Below, one piece after another: positions 1 through 5,687 of a DNA stretch of 5,705 bases (the stretch's first letter is position 1; every line of letters starts with the position of its first letter). The notes below the pieces were generated by a model. It was not told the origin of the DNA and ran no database searches. It was given only the letters and a program-made list of their open reading frames with translations. The stretch covers positions 56,943 to 62,647 of the forward strand of contig NZ_KL585443.1 in assembly GCF_000721935.1 (NCBI RefSeq), read 5' to 3'. A program made the translations under genes and the position numbers. The DNA comes from Streptomyces sp. NRRL WC-3549 (GTDB taxonomy: Bacteria > Actinomycetota > Actinomycetes > Streptomycetales > Streptomycetaceae).

Positions 1-20
1 GGCTCCGGCGGACCGGAGCC
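1..20 (-). terminator. Hairpin downstream of the metallophosphoesterase gene
   Basis: A perfect 8-bp inverted repeat (GGCTCCGG / CCGGAGCC) encloses a 4-base loop. It begins 25 bases past the stop codon of the minus-strand phosphatase gene. Read on that strand the loop is TCCG, which fits the UNCG tetraloop pattern. No T-run is visible because the window ends here, but many actinobacterial terminators lack one. The dyad would also form on the plus strand, so it could serve an unseen convergent gene. Its role as a terminator is inferred from position and stem strength. Confidence 0.6.
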
Positions 21-45
21 TGCCACGCCGGTGGAGCGGGGACGG

Positions 46-2013
46 TCAGCTGCTCAGCGCGGTGATCGTGAGGGTCGCGCGGTAGCCGCCCTTCTGGACG
101 GAGTCCGGGATCTTCAGGTCCAGGTCGGCGCCCAGCTTGGCCGTGCCGCGGGCGTGCCCCTGGGGGGCGGAACCGAGGCCGCGGGAGACGGCCAGGCCCT
201 CGCCCTTGCCGTCGTAGCCGGAGGGGACCCGCACGCCGGCCTTGGCGCCGGCGCCCTGGTCGAGGACGTACGGCGTCCAGCCGAGGTAGGAGCCCGCGAA
301 CGTCTTGCCAGCGTCCTTGAAGGCGCTCACGTCGGCCGACACCGCCCACGGGGAGAGCGAGCGGCGGGTGTCCGACACGAGGATGGGGTTGATCTTGCCG
401 GAGGCGGTGAAGTGGTCGCCGTTCTCCTCCTTGGCGGTGCCGAGGTCCACCAGGCCGTTGTAGCCGTCGATGGTCCAGCCGAACTCGCCCGGAGCAGCCT
501 TGGGCACGTTGACCTGGAGGGACTGGCCGTCACCGTTGTACGGGTGGACGCTCACCTTGTCGACGACCGAGCCGACCGGCTGGTCCGCGGTGGTGTTCTT
601 GCACCAGTCGCCCTTGGAGACCTGGGAGTTGGGGGCGTCGCAGCTGCCGCTGCGGATGTTCTCCACGACGAGCTTCTCGTCGCGCACCTGGACCTTGACG
701 TAGCTGCGGACGTGCTCCTGGTTCTGGACCGAGTTGTACCAGTAGCCGTCCGGGTTCAGCGGGTCGGCACCGTTGCCCGCGCCGCTGGTGCCGCTGGAGT
801 CGGGCGCGGTGATGTCGTAGTACTTCGACCCCGAGGCGGAGTTGGCGGTGACGTAGAGGACGCCGCCGGGGCCGGGGTAGACGTCGGCCGCGCCGGGCTG
901 CTCCTTCGGGTCGGCCTTCTCGCCGTTCTTGATGAGGTAGCTGCGGGAGTAGCTGTGGTCATGGCCCTGGAGGACCAGGTCGACGCCCAGCTGGGAGAAG
1001 GTCGTGGGGAAGTCGACCCGGCGGGCCTTGTTGTCCTTGTCCTTGGCGTGCGAGGCCGGCGAGTAGATCGAGTGGTGGTAGACGAGCACCTTCCACTTGG
1101 CCTCGGAACCGTGCTGGTTGATGACGTCCGTGACGTACTCGGTGTGCGCCTCGTCGCCCCCGCCGCCCTGGGAGGTGGCGTAGCTGTTGCTGTTGAGGTC
1201 GATGAACAGCACATCCTTGTAGATGTACCAGTAGTTGCCGCCGGAGGTGTTGGACGCCGGGTCGCCGTTGGCGTACAGCGAGCCCGAGCGGTCCGTGTTC
1301 GGCGTCGAGAAGTGCTGCTCGTACGCCTTGCCGCCGACGTCGTGGTTGCCGATGGTGGCGGCCCACGGGTACTGGCGCAGTTGGTCGGGCGCCAGGAAGG
1401 AGTTCCACTGGGACTCGTTGTTGGCGCTTTCGACCTGGTCGCCGCCGGAGACCAGGATCTCGGCCGCGGGGTTGGCCTTGGTGGCCACGTCCAGGGTGTC
1501 CTGCCAGCCCGCCTGGTCCTGCGCCAGGTCGCCGGAGGAGCCGATCTGCGGGTCGCCGAGGAAGAGGAAGTCGTACTCGCCCTCGAAGTCCTGTGTCGTG
1601 AAGGAGTAGGCGGGGGACCAGTTGCCCTCCGTACCGACGCGGTAGGAGTAGGCGGTGTTCTCCTTGAGCCCGGTCAGGGTGGCGCGGTGGTTGTAGCCGC
1701 CGCTGGAGGCGATGTTCTTGGCGCCCAGGGCGTCGAAGGTGGCGGAGCCGGCCGGGAACGCGCCCCCGGTGAGCTGCGCGGTGGGGGCGAGCTGGACCTT
1801 CTGGGCGGTGTCGGCGGAGGAGTACCAGGCCACGGTGCGCTGGGTCTCGTCGGCGCCGACGCCGAGGACGATGCCGGAGACGGTGGCGGACCCGGCCGCG
1901 GCGGCGGGCGTGGTCTGCCCGCCCGCGAAGGCGACGGCCAGGCCGAGGAAGGCGGCGGTGGCCAGGCGGTGCCGCGCAGGCCCGCGGGCCTGCCGGAAAG
2001 AGCTCGATCTCAT
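46..2013 (-). CDS. Secreted purple-acid-phosphatase-like metallophosphoesterase with C-terminal WxL-like domain
   Basis: A 655-residue exported metallophosphoesterase (PF00149 fold), expected to hydrolyse phosphate esters outside the cell with a two-metal centre; the substrate is unknown. Residues 1-40 form a Sec-type signal peptide: arginine-rich n-region, hydrophobic stretch about 17-30, likely cleavage after the alanine run at 37-40. Residues about 43-141 resemble the fibronectin-III-like N-terminal domain of purple acid phosphatases. The catalytic core covers about 147-400, with metal-ligand blocks GDPQ (D154), GGDQVE (D192), GNHD (N223, H224), YHHS (H313/H314) and GHDH (H351, H353). The tyrosine of the classical GDxxY block is replaced by E195. 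Residues about 480-655 look like a beta-rich WxL-type domain ending in a GGYRATLTITALS-like strand. C458 and C471 could form a disulfide. I chose the ATG at 2013 because it places the signal peptide at the N-terminus, although its ribosome site (AGAAG, 12 bases upstream) is weak; an in-frame ATG at 2049 is the alternative. The gene follows the HupE-like gene on the same strand after a 138-base gap. Confidence 0.93.
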   Translation of the reverse strand: MRSSSFRQARGPARHRLATAAFLGLAVAFAGGQTTPAAAAGSATVSGIVLGVGADETQRTVAWYSSADTAQKVQLAPTAQLTGGAFPAGSATFDALGAKNIASSGGYNHRATLTGLKENTAYSYRVGTEGNWSPAYSFTTQDFEGEYDFLFLGDPQIGSSGDLAQDQAGWQDTLDVATKANPAAEILVSGGDQVESANNESQWNSFLAPDQLRQYPWAATIGNHDVGGKAYEQHFSTPNTDRSGSLYANGDPASNTSGGNYWYIYKDVLFIDLNSNSYATSQGGGGDEAHTEYVTDVINQHGSEAKWKVLVYHHSIYSPASHAKDKDNKARRVDFPTTFSQLGVDLVLQGHDHSYSRSYLIKNGEKADPKEQPGAADVYPGPGGVLYVTANSASGSKYYDITAPDSSGTSGAGNGADPLNPDGYWYNSVQNQEHVRSYVKVQVRDEKLVVENIRSGSCDAPNSQVSKGDWCKNTTADQPVGSVVDKVSVHPYNGDGQSLQVNVPKAAPGEFGWTIDGYNGLVDLGTAKEENGDHFTASGKINPILVSDTRRSLSPWAVSADVSAFKDAGKTFAGSYLGWTPYVLDQGAGAKAGVRVPSGYDGKGEGLAVSRGLGSAPQGHARGTAKLGADLDLKIPDSVQKGGYRATLTITALSS

Positions 2014-2029
2014 GAAGTGTCGTTTCTTC

Positions 2030-2058
2030 TGTGGGCAAACGGTGCGCATGTGGTGCAC
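2030..2058 (-). promoter_or_regulatory. Candidate PHO-box-like direct repeats upstream of the phosphatase
   Basis: On the minus strand three units follow each other at an exact 11-base period: GTGCACC, GCGCACC and GCCCACA, each separated by four bases (ACAT, GTTT). Streptomyces PhoP sites are 11-base direct repeats around a GTTCACC core; the first unit matches that core at 6 of 7 positions, the second at 5 of 7, and the third is poor. The block lies 17-45 bases upstream of the chosen start, where it could overlap a promoter. Phosphate control suits a secreted phosphatase, but the match is imperfect and the site overlaps a palindrome that could belong to another regulator. Confidence 0.35.
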
Positions 2059-2062
2059 ATGC
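2046..2062. repeat. 17-bp inverted repeat in the phosphatase leader
   Basis: GCATGTG and CACATGC form a perfect 7-bp inverted repeat around a 3-base spacer (GTG on the plus strand), 33 bases upstream of the phosphatase start codon. A short, symmetrical dyad with a tiny spacer is more like a dimeric repressor operator than an RNA hairpin. It overlaps the 11-base direct repeats, so the two readings compete. No regulator gene is in the window. Confidence 0.45.
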
Positions 2063-2151
2063 CTGGGAGAACGCCACGGTCTCGGCACCAGATGAACGCC
2101 GCGCGAATGTGATCTTGGATGAGGCTGAACATCGCCGCCGGCCTGCGGTTC

Positions 2152-3336
2152 CTACGCCCCGGCCACCCGCTGGACGAACCAGACGAGCCCCATGGCGGCC
2201 ACCCCCGCCGACAGGGCCCCGGTGACCCACCGGGCGGTCCTCGGTGAGCGGCGCCCGAGGAGCAGCAGCAGTGGGAACAACAGGGCTATGACGGCGAGCT
2301 GGACGACTTCGATGCCGATGTTGAAGACCAGCAGGGACCACAGCAGAGTCCATGACCAGGCCGCCTCGATGCCGAGCGCGCCGGCGAAGCCCAGACCGTG
2401 GACGAGGCCGAAGCAGAACACGACGCAGAGCCGGGTACGGCCCGCACGGTCCAGGGCGAAACGGTTCCCGTACTGCGGGCGGAGGTCCGTGGCGTGGGTG
2501 CCGCGCCCGCGGACGCGCCACAGGTGCCAGCCCGCGACCACGGCGATGGACAGCGCGATGACGGGCTCCACCAGTCCCGCCGGGACGTCGACCAGGCCCA
2601 GTGCGGCCAGCAGGAACGTCACGGAGTGGGCCAGCGTGAAACCGGTGGCGGCGAGGACGACTTCACGCGGGCGCCGGGACCCGGCGATGAGGGCGAGCAG
2701 GAACAGGATGTGGTCGGTCCCGGTGAGCAGGTGCTCGGCTCCCAGGCGGAAGAACTCCCAGAAGCGCTGCGTCCAGGACCGGCTGATCGAGAAGGACGGG
2801 TGGCCGGCGTCGAGGGCGGCGCTGCCGGTGTGACCCTCGACGGCGTAGGTGACGATCGTCTTGGTGTCCTTGACGTACCCCTCGGAGTCGGGGAAGAGGC
2901 CGCTGCGGACCTCGTACCCCCCGGTGCCGTGTTCGGGGCAGGTCCAGTCGAGGGCCAGCAGCGCGTAGGGCACGCCCTCCTCACGGCCCGGCCGGAATCC
3001 TCCGGCGGGAACGGGCGCGCAGGCGGTGCCGTCGGCGGTGACCGAGAAGCGCTCGGGGGCGTCGAGGGCCGCTGCCTGGGCGTCGGCGTCCCCGGCCTCG
3101 AACGCGTCGGTCCCGGCACGGAAGAGCGGGTCGTCGGATCCGGCGTCGGCGGCCGAGACGACGAGGAGGTCGTACTCCAGCTTCAGCTCGGTCCGGAGCG
3201 AGCCGTCGCCGGCGGTGGTGAGATGCGCGTACGCGGTCGAGGAGAAGCCGTGGGCGGCGGCCGGCCGTACCGGGCCGAGCAGGACGAGAACCGCCGCGGC
3301 GAGTGCGAGCAGGGGGCGGCGGACACGAGGTGACAT
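2152..3336 (-). CDS. HupE/UreJ-family membrane protein with extracytoplasmic N-terminal domain
   Basis: A 394-residue membrane protein of the HupE/UreJ family (HupE_UreJ_2 type). Characterised HupE proteins import nickel for hydrogenase; for actinobacterial members with a large N-terminal domain the substrate is not established. Residues 1-28 are a signal peptide (MSPRVRR, hydrophobic core about 8-20, cleavage probably after PAAA), which would leave H29 as the mature N-terminus. Residues about 29-195 form a soluble domain outside the membrane, with C106 and C133 as a possible disulfide pair. Six to seven membrane segments follow, about 203-219, 226-247, 251-272, 303-322, 328-360 (one or two helices) and 369-388. 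Family signatures are visible: an HX5DH motif (H202, D208, H209), FTLAHS (H237), VEPVIALSI (E257), FGLVHGLGFA (H313) and FNIGIEVVQL (E343, Q346). The first histidine of the classical FHGxxHG motif is glycine here (G310). The ATG at 3336 has AAGGAG four bases upstream. No hydrogenase or urease genes are nearby. Confidence 0.92.
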   Translation of the reverse strand: MSPRVRRPLLALAAAVLVLLGPVRPAAAHGFSSTAYAHLTTAGDGSLRTELKLEYDLLVVSAADAGSDDPLFRAGTDAFEAGDADAQAAALDAPERFSVTADGTACAPVPAGGFRPGREEGVPYALLALDWTCPEHGTGGYEVRSGLFPDSEGYVKDTKTIVTYAVEGHTGSAALDAGHPSFSISRSWTQRFWEFFRLGAEHLLTGTDHILFLLALIAGSRRPREVVLAATGFTLAHSVTFLLAALGLVDVPAGLVEPVIALSIAVVAGWHLWRVRGRGTHATDLRPQYGNRFALDRAGRTRLCVVFCFGLVHGLGFAGALGIEAAWSWTLLWSLLVFNIGIEVVQLAVIALLFPLLLLLGRRSPRTARWVTGALSAGVAAMGLVWFVQRVAGA

Positions 3337-3340
3337 GGGG

Positions 3341-3346
3341 CTCCTT
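3341..3346 (-). promoter_or_regulatory. Ribosome binding site of the HupE-like gene
   Basis: AAGGAG on the minus strand lies four bases before the ATG at 3336. It fixes this start against a long upstream in-frame extension that reads back to 4212 and would bury the signal peptide inside the protein. The spacing is slightly short but within the usual range. Confidence 0.7.
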
Positions 3347-3380
3347 GAGGTTGCCCGTGCACCGTGCTGGTCGTGGATGA

Positions 3381-3396
3381 ACCGGTGACGACCGGT
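3381..3396. promoter_or_regulatory. Paired ACCGGT site between divergent genes (possible operator)
   Basis: Two copies of the 6-bp palindrome ACCGGT start exactly 10 bp apart, separated by GACG. The 16-bp block is symmetrical overall and is flanked by a TGA on the left and a CA on the right, extending the dyad loosely. It sits 45-60 bases upstream of the HupE-like start codon, close to where that gene's promoter should be. Helical-turn spacing of two half-sites is typical of dimeric regulators. In DNA this GC-rich CCGG-containing words are common, so chance is not excluded. Confidence 0.4.
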
Positions 3397-3534
3397 CAGC
3401 GAAGCGTGGGAAAACAAACGTTCGATGACGGGCGGCCCGATGGAGATCGCACGGAGCGAAGGAGCAGGATGAGGGAACAGCCGCCCCGTACCGGTCTCGT
3501 CCGGTCGTCCCGTCGGGTCCGGGGCCGGCACCGC

Positions 3535-3553
3535 GCCGCGGATTCGCCGCGGC
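3535..3553 (+). promoter_or_regulatory. Leader hairpin ahead of the lipoprotein ribosome site
   Basis: GCCGCGG and CCGCGGC form a 7-bp GC-only stem around the loop ATTCG. The stem ends seven bases before the GGAGG ribosome site of the TTG-started lipoprotein gene. In a transcript that includes it, the structure could affect ribosome access or mark the 5' end. It may also be chance in such GC-rich DNA. Confidence 0.3.
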
Positions 3554-3560
3554 CTTCCCC

Positions 3561-3565
3561 GGAGG
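3561..3565 (+). promoter_or_regulatory. Ribosome binding site that fixes a TTG start
   Basis: GGAGG stands nine bases before the TTG at 3575. There is no in-frame ATG or GTG close upstream. Starting at this TTG puts the lipoprotein signal sequence exactly at the N-terminus, so the pair decides the start. Confidence 0.75.
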
Positions 3566-3574
3566 ACGATCGCC

Positions 3575-4243
3575 TTGCACCGCCCGCTCCTGGCCGCCGC
3601 CGTGGTGGTGGCCGCCGCCCTGCTCACCGGTTGCGCCTCGGGTGACGACTGGTCGAAACCGCGCCCCACCCCTTCCGCCGTCGGCGTCCTGGGCGCGGGA
3701 TTCATCGGTGCGGACGCGTCCCCGGCACCGGAATCGACGGTCACACCGAGCCCCGGATCGTGGTCGGGGGTCCGCCCCTCGCCGGGCATGCGCGTCGTCC
3801 TGCTCACCGCGGGCGACGACCGCCCGACGAAGGCTCTGGTCGGGGCGGTGGAGGAGTGGGCCGGCGAGGAGGACGTGGACCTGCGGACCGTGACCGCTTC
3901 CGACGCCACCGACCTCCTCCCCGCCGTCACCAGGGCGCTGGACATGCGCCCGGACCTCGTCGTCAGCGCGGGCAACGACCTCGTCGACCCTCTGGCGACG
4001 GTCACCCCGAGCCATCTCGCGCAGCAGTTCCTGGTCGTGGGGGCGGAACTCGCCGAGCCCACGGAGAACGTGACGGCCGTCGACTGGTCGGGGGCGTCGT
4101 TCCGCGGGGAAGGGCTCGGCATGTCCTCGACGTACGACCCCGCCTCCTTCACCGGCGCCCGTTGCGCGGCCGCCGTGCGGGCGGGAGCGGCGGCGGTACT
4201 GAGCGGGCACACCGGGATCGTGGTGTGGCTGGACGAGTTCTAG
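3575..4243 (+). CDS. Small lipoprotein, BMP/periplasmic-binding-protein-like
   Basis: A 222-residue predicted lipoprotein. Residues 1-20 are a lipoprotein signal with a very short n-region (MHR), a hydrophobic alanine/valine stretch and the lipobox LTGC; C20 would be lipidated and anchor the protein outside the membrane. Residues about 25-70 are a proline/serine-rich linker. From about 72 an alternating beta/alpha pattern appears: RVVLLT, VDLRTVT, PDLVVSAGND and QFLVVGAELA, then NVTAVDWSG near 165-173. This resembles the N-lobe of BMP-family (Med/PnrA-like) substrate-binding proteins, but those are usually 300 residues or more, so this is at most a partial version. No ABC permease or ATPase gene is adjacent. 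The ligand is unknown; a sensory or binding role is inference. It is transcribed divergently from the HupE-like gene. The reading frame is intact and shows no sign of decay. Confidence 0.82.
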   Translation: MHRPLLAAAVVVAAALLTGCASGDDWSKPRPTPSAVGVLGAGFIGADASPAPESTVTPSPGSWSGVRPSPGMRVVLLTAGDDRPTKALVGAVEEWAGEEDVDLRTVTASDATDLLPAVTRALDMRPDLVVSAGNDLVDPLATVTPSHLAQQFLVVGAELAEPTENVTAVDWSGASFRGEGLGMSSTYDPASFTGARCAAAVRAGAAAVLSGHTGIVVWLDEF

Positions 4244-4338
4244 CGCCGCAGCAGCCGAGGTTCGCCCCGTCGCGACGCCCGGCACGCGCCCCCGAGCTCT
4301 CGGCTTCGTTCGAGCAGGGAGGTACCCCCTTCGCCGCA

Positions 4339-4383
4339 CCGGCCGAAAGCCCGAGTACATGCAGTACGAGGGCTTCCGGCCGG
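4339..4383 (+). terminator. Long near-perfect hairpin, candidate terminator of the lipoprotein gene
   Basis: Two 20-base arms (CCGGCCGAAAGCCCGAGTAC and GTACGAGGGCTTCCGGCCGG) pair around the loop ATGCA. Seventeen of twenty positions are Watson-Crick. The exceptions are one A-C mismatch (4346/4376) and a tandem GA/AG mismatch (4353-4354 with 4368-4369), which in plus-strand RNA could stack as sheared G-A pairs. The hairpin begins 95 bases after the lipoprotein stop. There is no T-run behind it. Terminator is the simplest reading; a mobile palindromic repeat or structured RNA is also possible. Confidence 0.6.
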
Positions 4384-4762
4384 CACGCCGAGAGCACGCA
4401 CCTGACGCCGCTCCTTTACGGACAAACCTTGGCTGACGCGGCACTGGCCAGAAACCGTCGGCAGGGTGTTCTCGGCCGGCGCATCATGGTCTGGTGGCCG
4501 GCGTCATGACCTGACCGCGACGAGCCCGGTGCAGCGCGGTCACCGCGGGCAGCGCCGCGTGGGCCGGGTGCCTGGACAACGGAGTCCGCGGCCTGTGGGC
4601 ATGGTCGGCGCCGCCCCCTCCGAGGCGGGTGAGGAACATACGGGTCGATCTGGCGGAGCCCGGCGGGAAACAGCGGCCCCTCCCCGGCCCGGCGGGCAGT
4701 CTGGTACCGGCCGGCACTCACCGGCCTGACGGCATGACGGATCACTCCCCCGCCTAGCCCCT

Positions 4763-4768
4763 GGAGAG
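4763..4768 (+). promoter_or_regulatory. Ribosome binding site of the LLM oxidoreductase gene
   Basis: GGAGAG ends four bases before the ATG at 4773 and supports that start. The encoded protein begins with MRIGFTLPQ, the usual first beta-strand of the luciferase-like barrel, so no residues appear to be missing. Confidence 0.7.
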
Positions 4769-4772
4769 CAGC

Positions 4773-5669
4773 ATGCGTATCGGATTCACCCTTCCCCAGA
4801 TGGGCGCCCTGGCCCACCAGGCCCACGACATCGGCCGCTTCGCCAAGGAGGCCGAGGCGCTGGGCGCGGACAGCCTCTGGATCGGCGACCGGATCCTGGC
4901 CCCGGTCGAGCCCACCGTCGGCTACGCGGGCGGCGACGAGATCCCGGACGTCTTCCGGACCGTCCTCGACCCGTTCGCCGTCATGGCCGTGGCCGCCGCC
5001 GCCACGGAACGAGCCGAGATCGGGGCCAACGTCCTGCAGGCCCCGTGCTACGCGCCCGCCCTGCTGGCCCGCTCACTGACCAGCATCGACCTCATCAGCC
5101 AAGGGCGCCTGCTGCCCGGCTTCGGCATCGGGTGGTCCCCTGAGGAGTACCAGGCCGCAGGCGTGCCGATGCAGGAGCGCGGCGCCCGGCTGGACGAGAC
5201 CCTGGACGCCCTGGAGGCCTGGTGGTCCACCGATCCGGTGGAGTTCGAGGGCACGCACACACGGATCCCGGCCACCCACGTGGGCCTCAAGCCCGCCCGC
5301 CGTCCGCGTCCGCCCATCCATCTCGCGGGGTACGCTCCGGCCGCGCTGCGGCGCGTCGCCCGCAGGGCGGACGGCTGGCTCCCCGTCGCCCGGTCGGGCT
5401 CGGAACCCTTCGTTGCGGACGCCGTCAACGCCCCTGTGGCGGAAGTCCGGCGGCTGGCCTCCGAGGCAGGCCGGGACCCGTCCGAAATCGGCCTGATCCT
5501 CCGGGTGTCCCCGGCCCCGGGAGCGACCGTCGACGAGGTCGTGGAGACGATCTCGGGCGCCGGGCGGGAGACCGACGTCGATCACTGCTTCGTGGAGCTG
5601 ATGAACATCGCGCAGGACGTCGACCACGCTCTCGAACTCGTCCGCAAGGTACTCGACACGGCCCGCTGA
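4773..5669 (+). CDS. LLM-class (luciferase-like) oxidoreductase, probably F420-dependent
   Basis: A 298-residue cytoplasmic oxidoreductase of the bacterial-luciferase-like superfamily, resembling the TIGR03619 group assigned to coenzyme F420. Such enzymes transfer hydride between reduced deazaflavin and a small organic substrate; the substrate cannot be read from the sequence. The fold is a TIM barrel. Visible landmarks are the first strand MRIGFTLPQ (1-9), LGADSLWIGDRI (30-41), DPFAVMAVAAAATERAEIG (66-84), the stretch from NVL (86-88) through SLTSIDLISQGRLLPGFGIGW (101-121), the EEYQAAGVP segment (124-132), ERGARLDETLDAL (135-147) and PIHLAGYAPAALRRVARRADGWLP (181-204). Length and both ends are normal for the family. 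It lies alone on the plus strand, 529 bases after the lipoprotein gene, and its downstream neighbour is cut off by the contig end. FMN use instead of F420 is the main alternative. Confidence 0.92.
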   Translation: MRIGFTLPQMGALAHQAHDIGRFAKEAEALGADSLWIGDRILAPVEPTVGYAGGDEIPDVFRTVLDPFAVMAVAAAATERAEIGANVLQAPCYAPALLARSLTSIDLISQGRLLPGFGIGWSPEEYQAAGVPMQERGARLDETLDALEAWWSTDPVEFEGTHTRIPATHVGLKPARRPRPPIHLAGYAPAALRRVARRADGWLPVARSGSEPFVADAVNAPVAEVRRLASEAGRDPSEIGLILRVSPAPGATVDEVVETISGAGRETDVDHCFVELMNIAQDVDHALELVRKVLDTAR

Positions 5670-5687
5670 CCCGGGCCGAGCCGGCAT

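Larger units (their letters stand above)
4244..4772. other. 529-base intergenic region without a convincing gene
   Basis: Several open frames cross this stretch on both strands, but their products are low-complexity strings rich in arginine, proline and glycine, with no recognisable domain and no good ribosome site. That is typical of chance frames in GC-rich DNA. The identifiable contents are the 45-base hairpin at 4339-4383 and the leader of the LLM gene. A decayed gene cannot be excluded, but I recognise no transposase or other remnant. Confidence 0.6.

Noticed and set aside
2014..2088. N-terminal extension of the phosphatase to starts at 2088 or 2049
   Set aside because: It would put 12-25 unusual residues before the arginine-rich n-region of a clear signal peptide. 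The 2049 start is not completely excluded because the ribosome site for 2013 is weak.
31..2112. Plus-strand 693-codon open frame antisense to the phosphatase gene
   Set aside because: Its product is a monotonous valine/glycine/alanine/arginine string without domains. The opposite strand encodes a textbook metallophosphoesterase, so this is a shadow frame caused by high GC at third codon positions.
959..2521. Minus-strand 520-codon frame overlapping the phosphatase and HupE-like genes
   Set aside because: Arginine/proline-rich nonsense translation in a second frame across two well-supported genes.
3371..3398. PHO box upstream of the HupE-like gene
   Set aside because: GTCACC and TTCATCC are present on the minus strand but 8 bases apart instead of the 11-base period needed.
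3337..4212. N-terminal extension of the HupE-like protein to 4212
   Set aside because: It would run antisense through the lipoprotein gene and bury a signal peptide; AAGGAG before the ATG at 3336 marks the true start.
3575..4243. Lipoprotein gene as a pseudogene fragment of a full BMP binding protein
   Set aside because: The frame is intact from signal peptide to stop, with a good ribosome site and no homologous coding sequence recognisable after the stop. It is better treated as a natural short protein.
4416..4826. Small open frames of 61-136 codons in the 4244-4772 interval
   Set aside because: No recognisable domain, low-complexity composition and no ribosome sites; one overlaps the start of the LLM gene in antisense.
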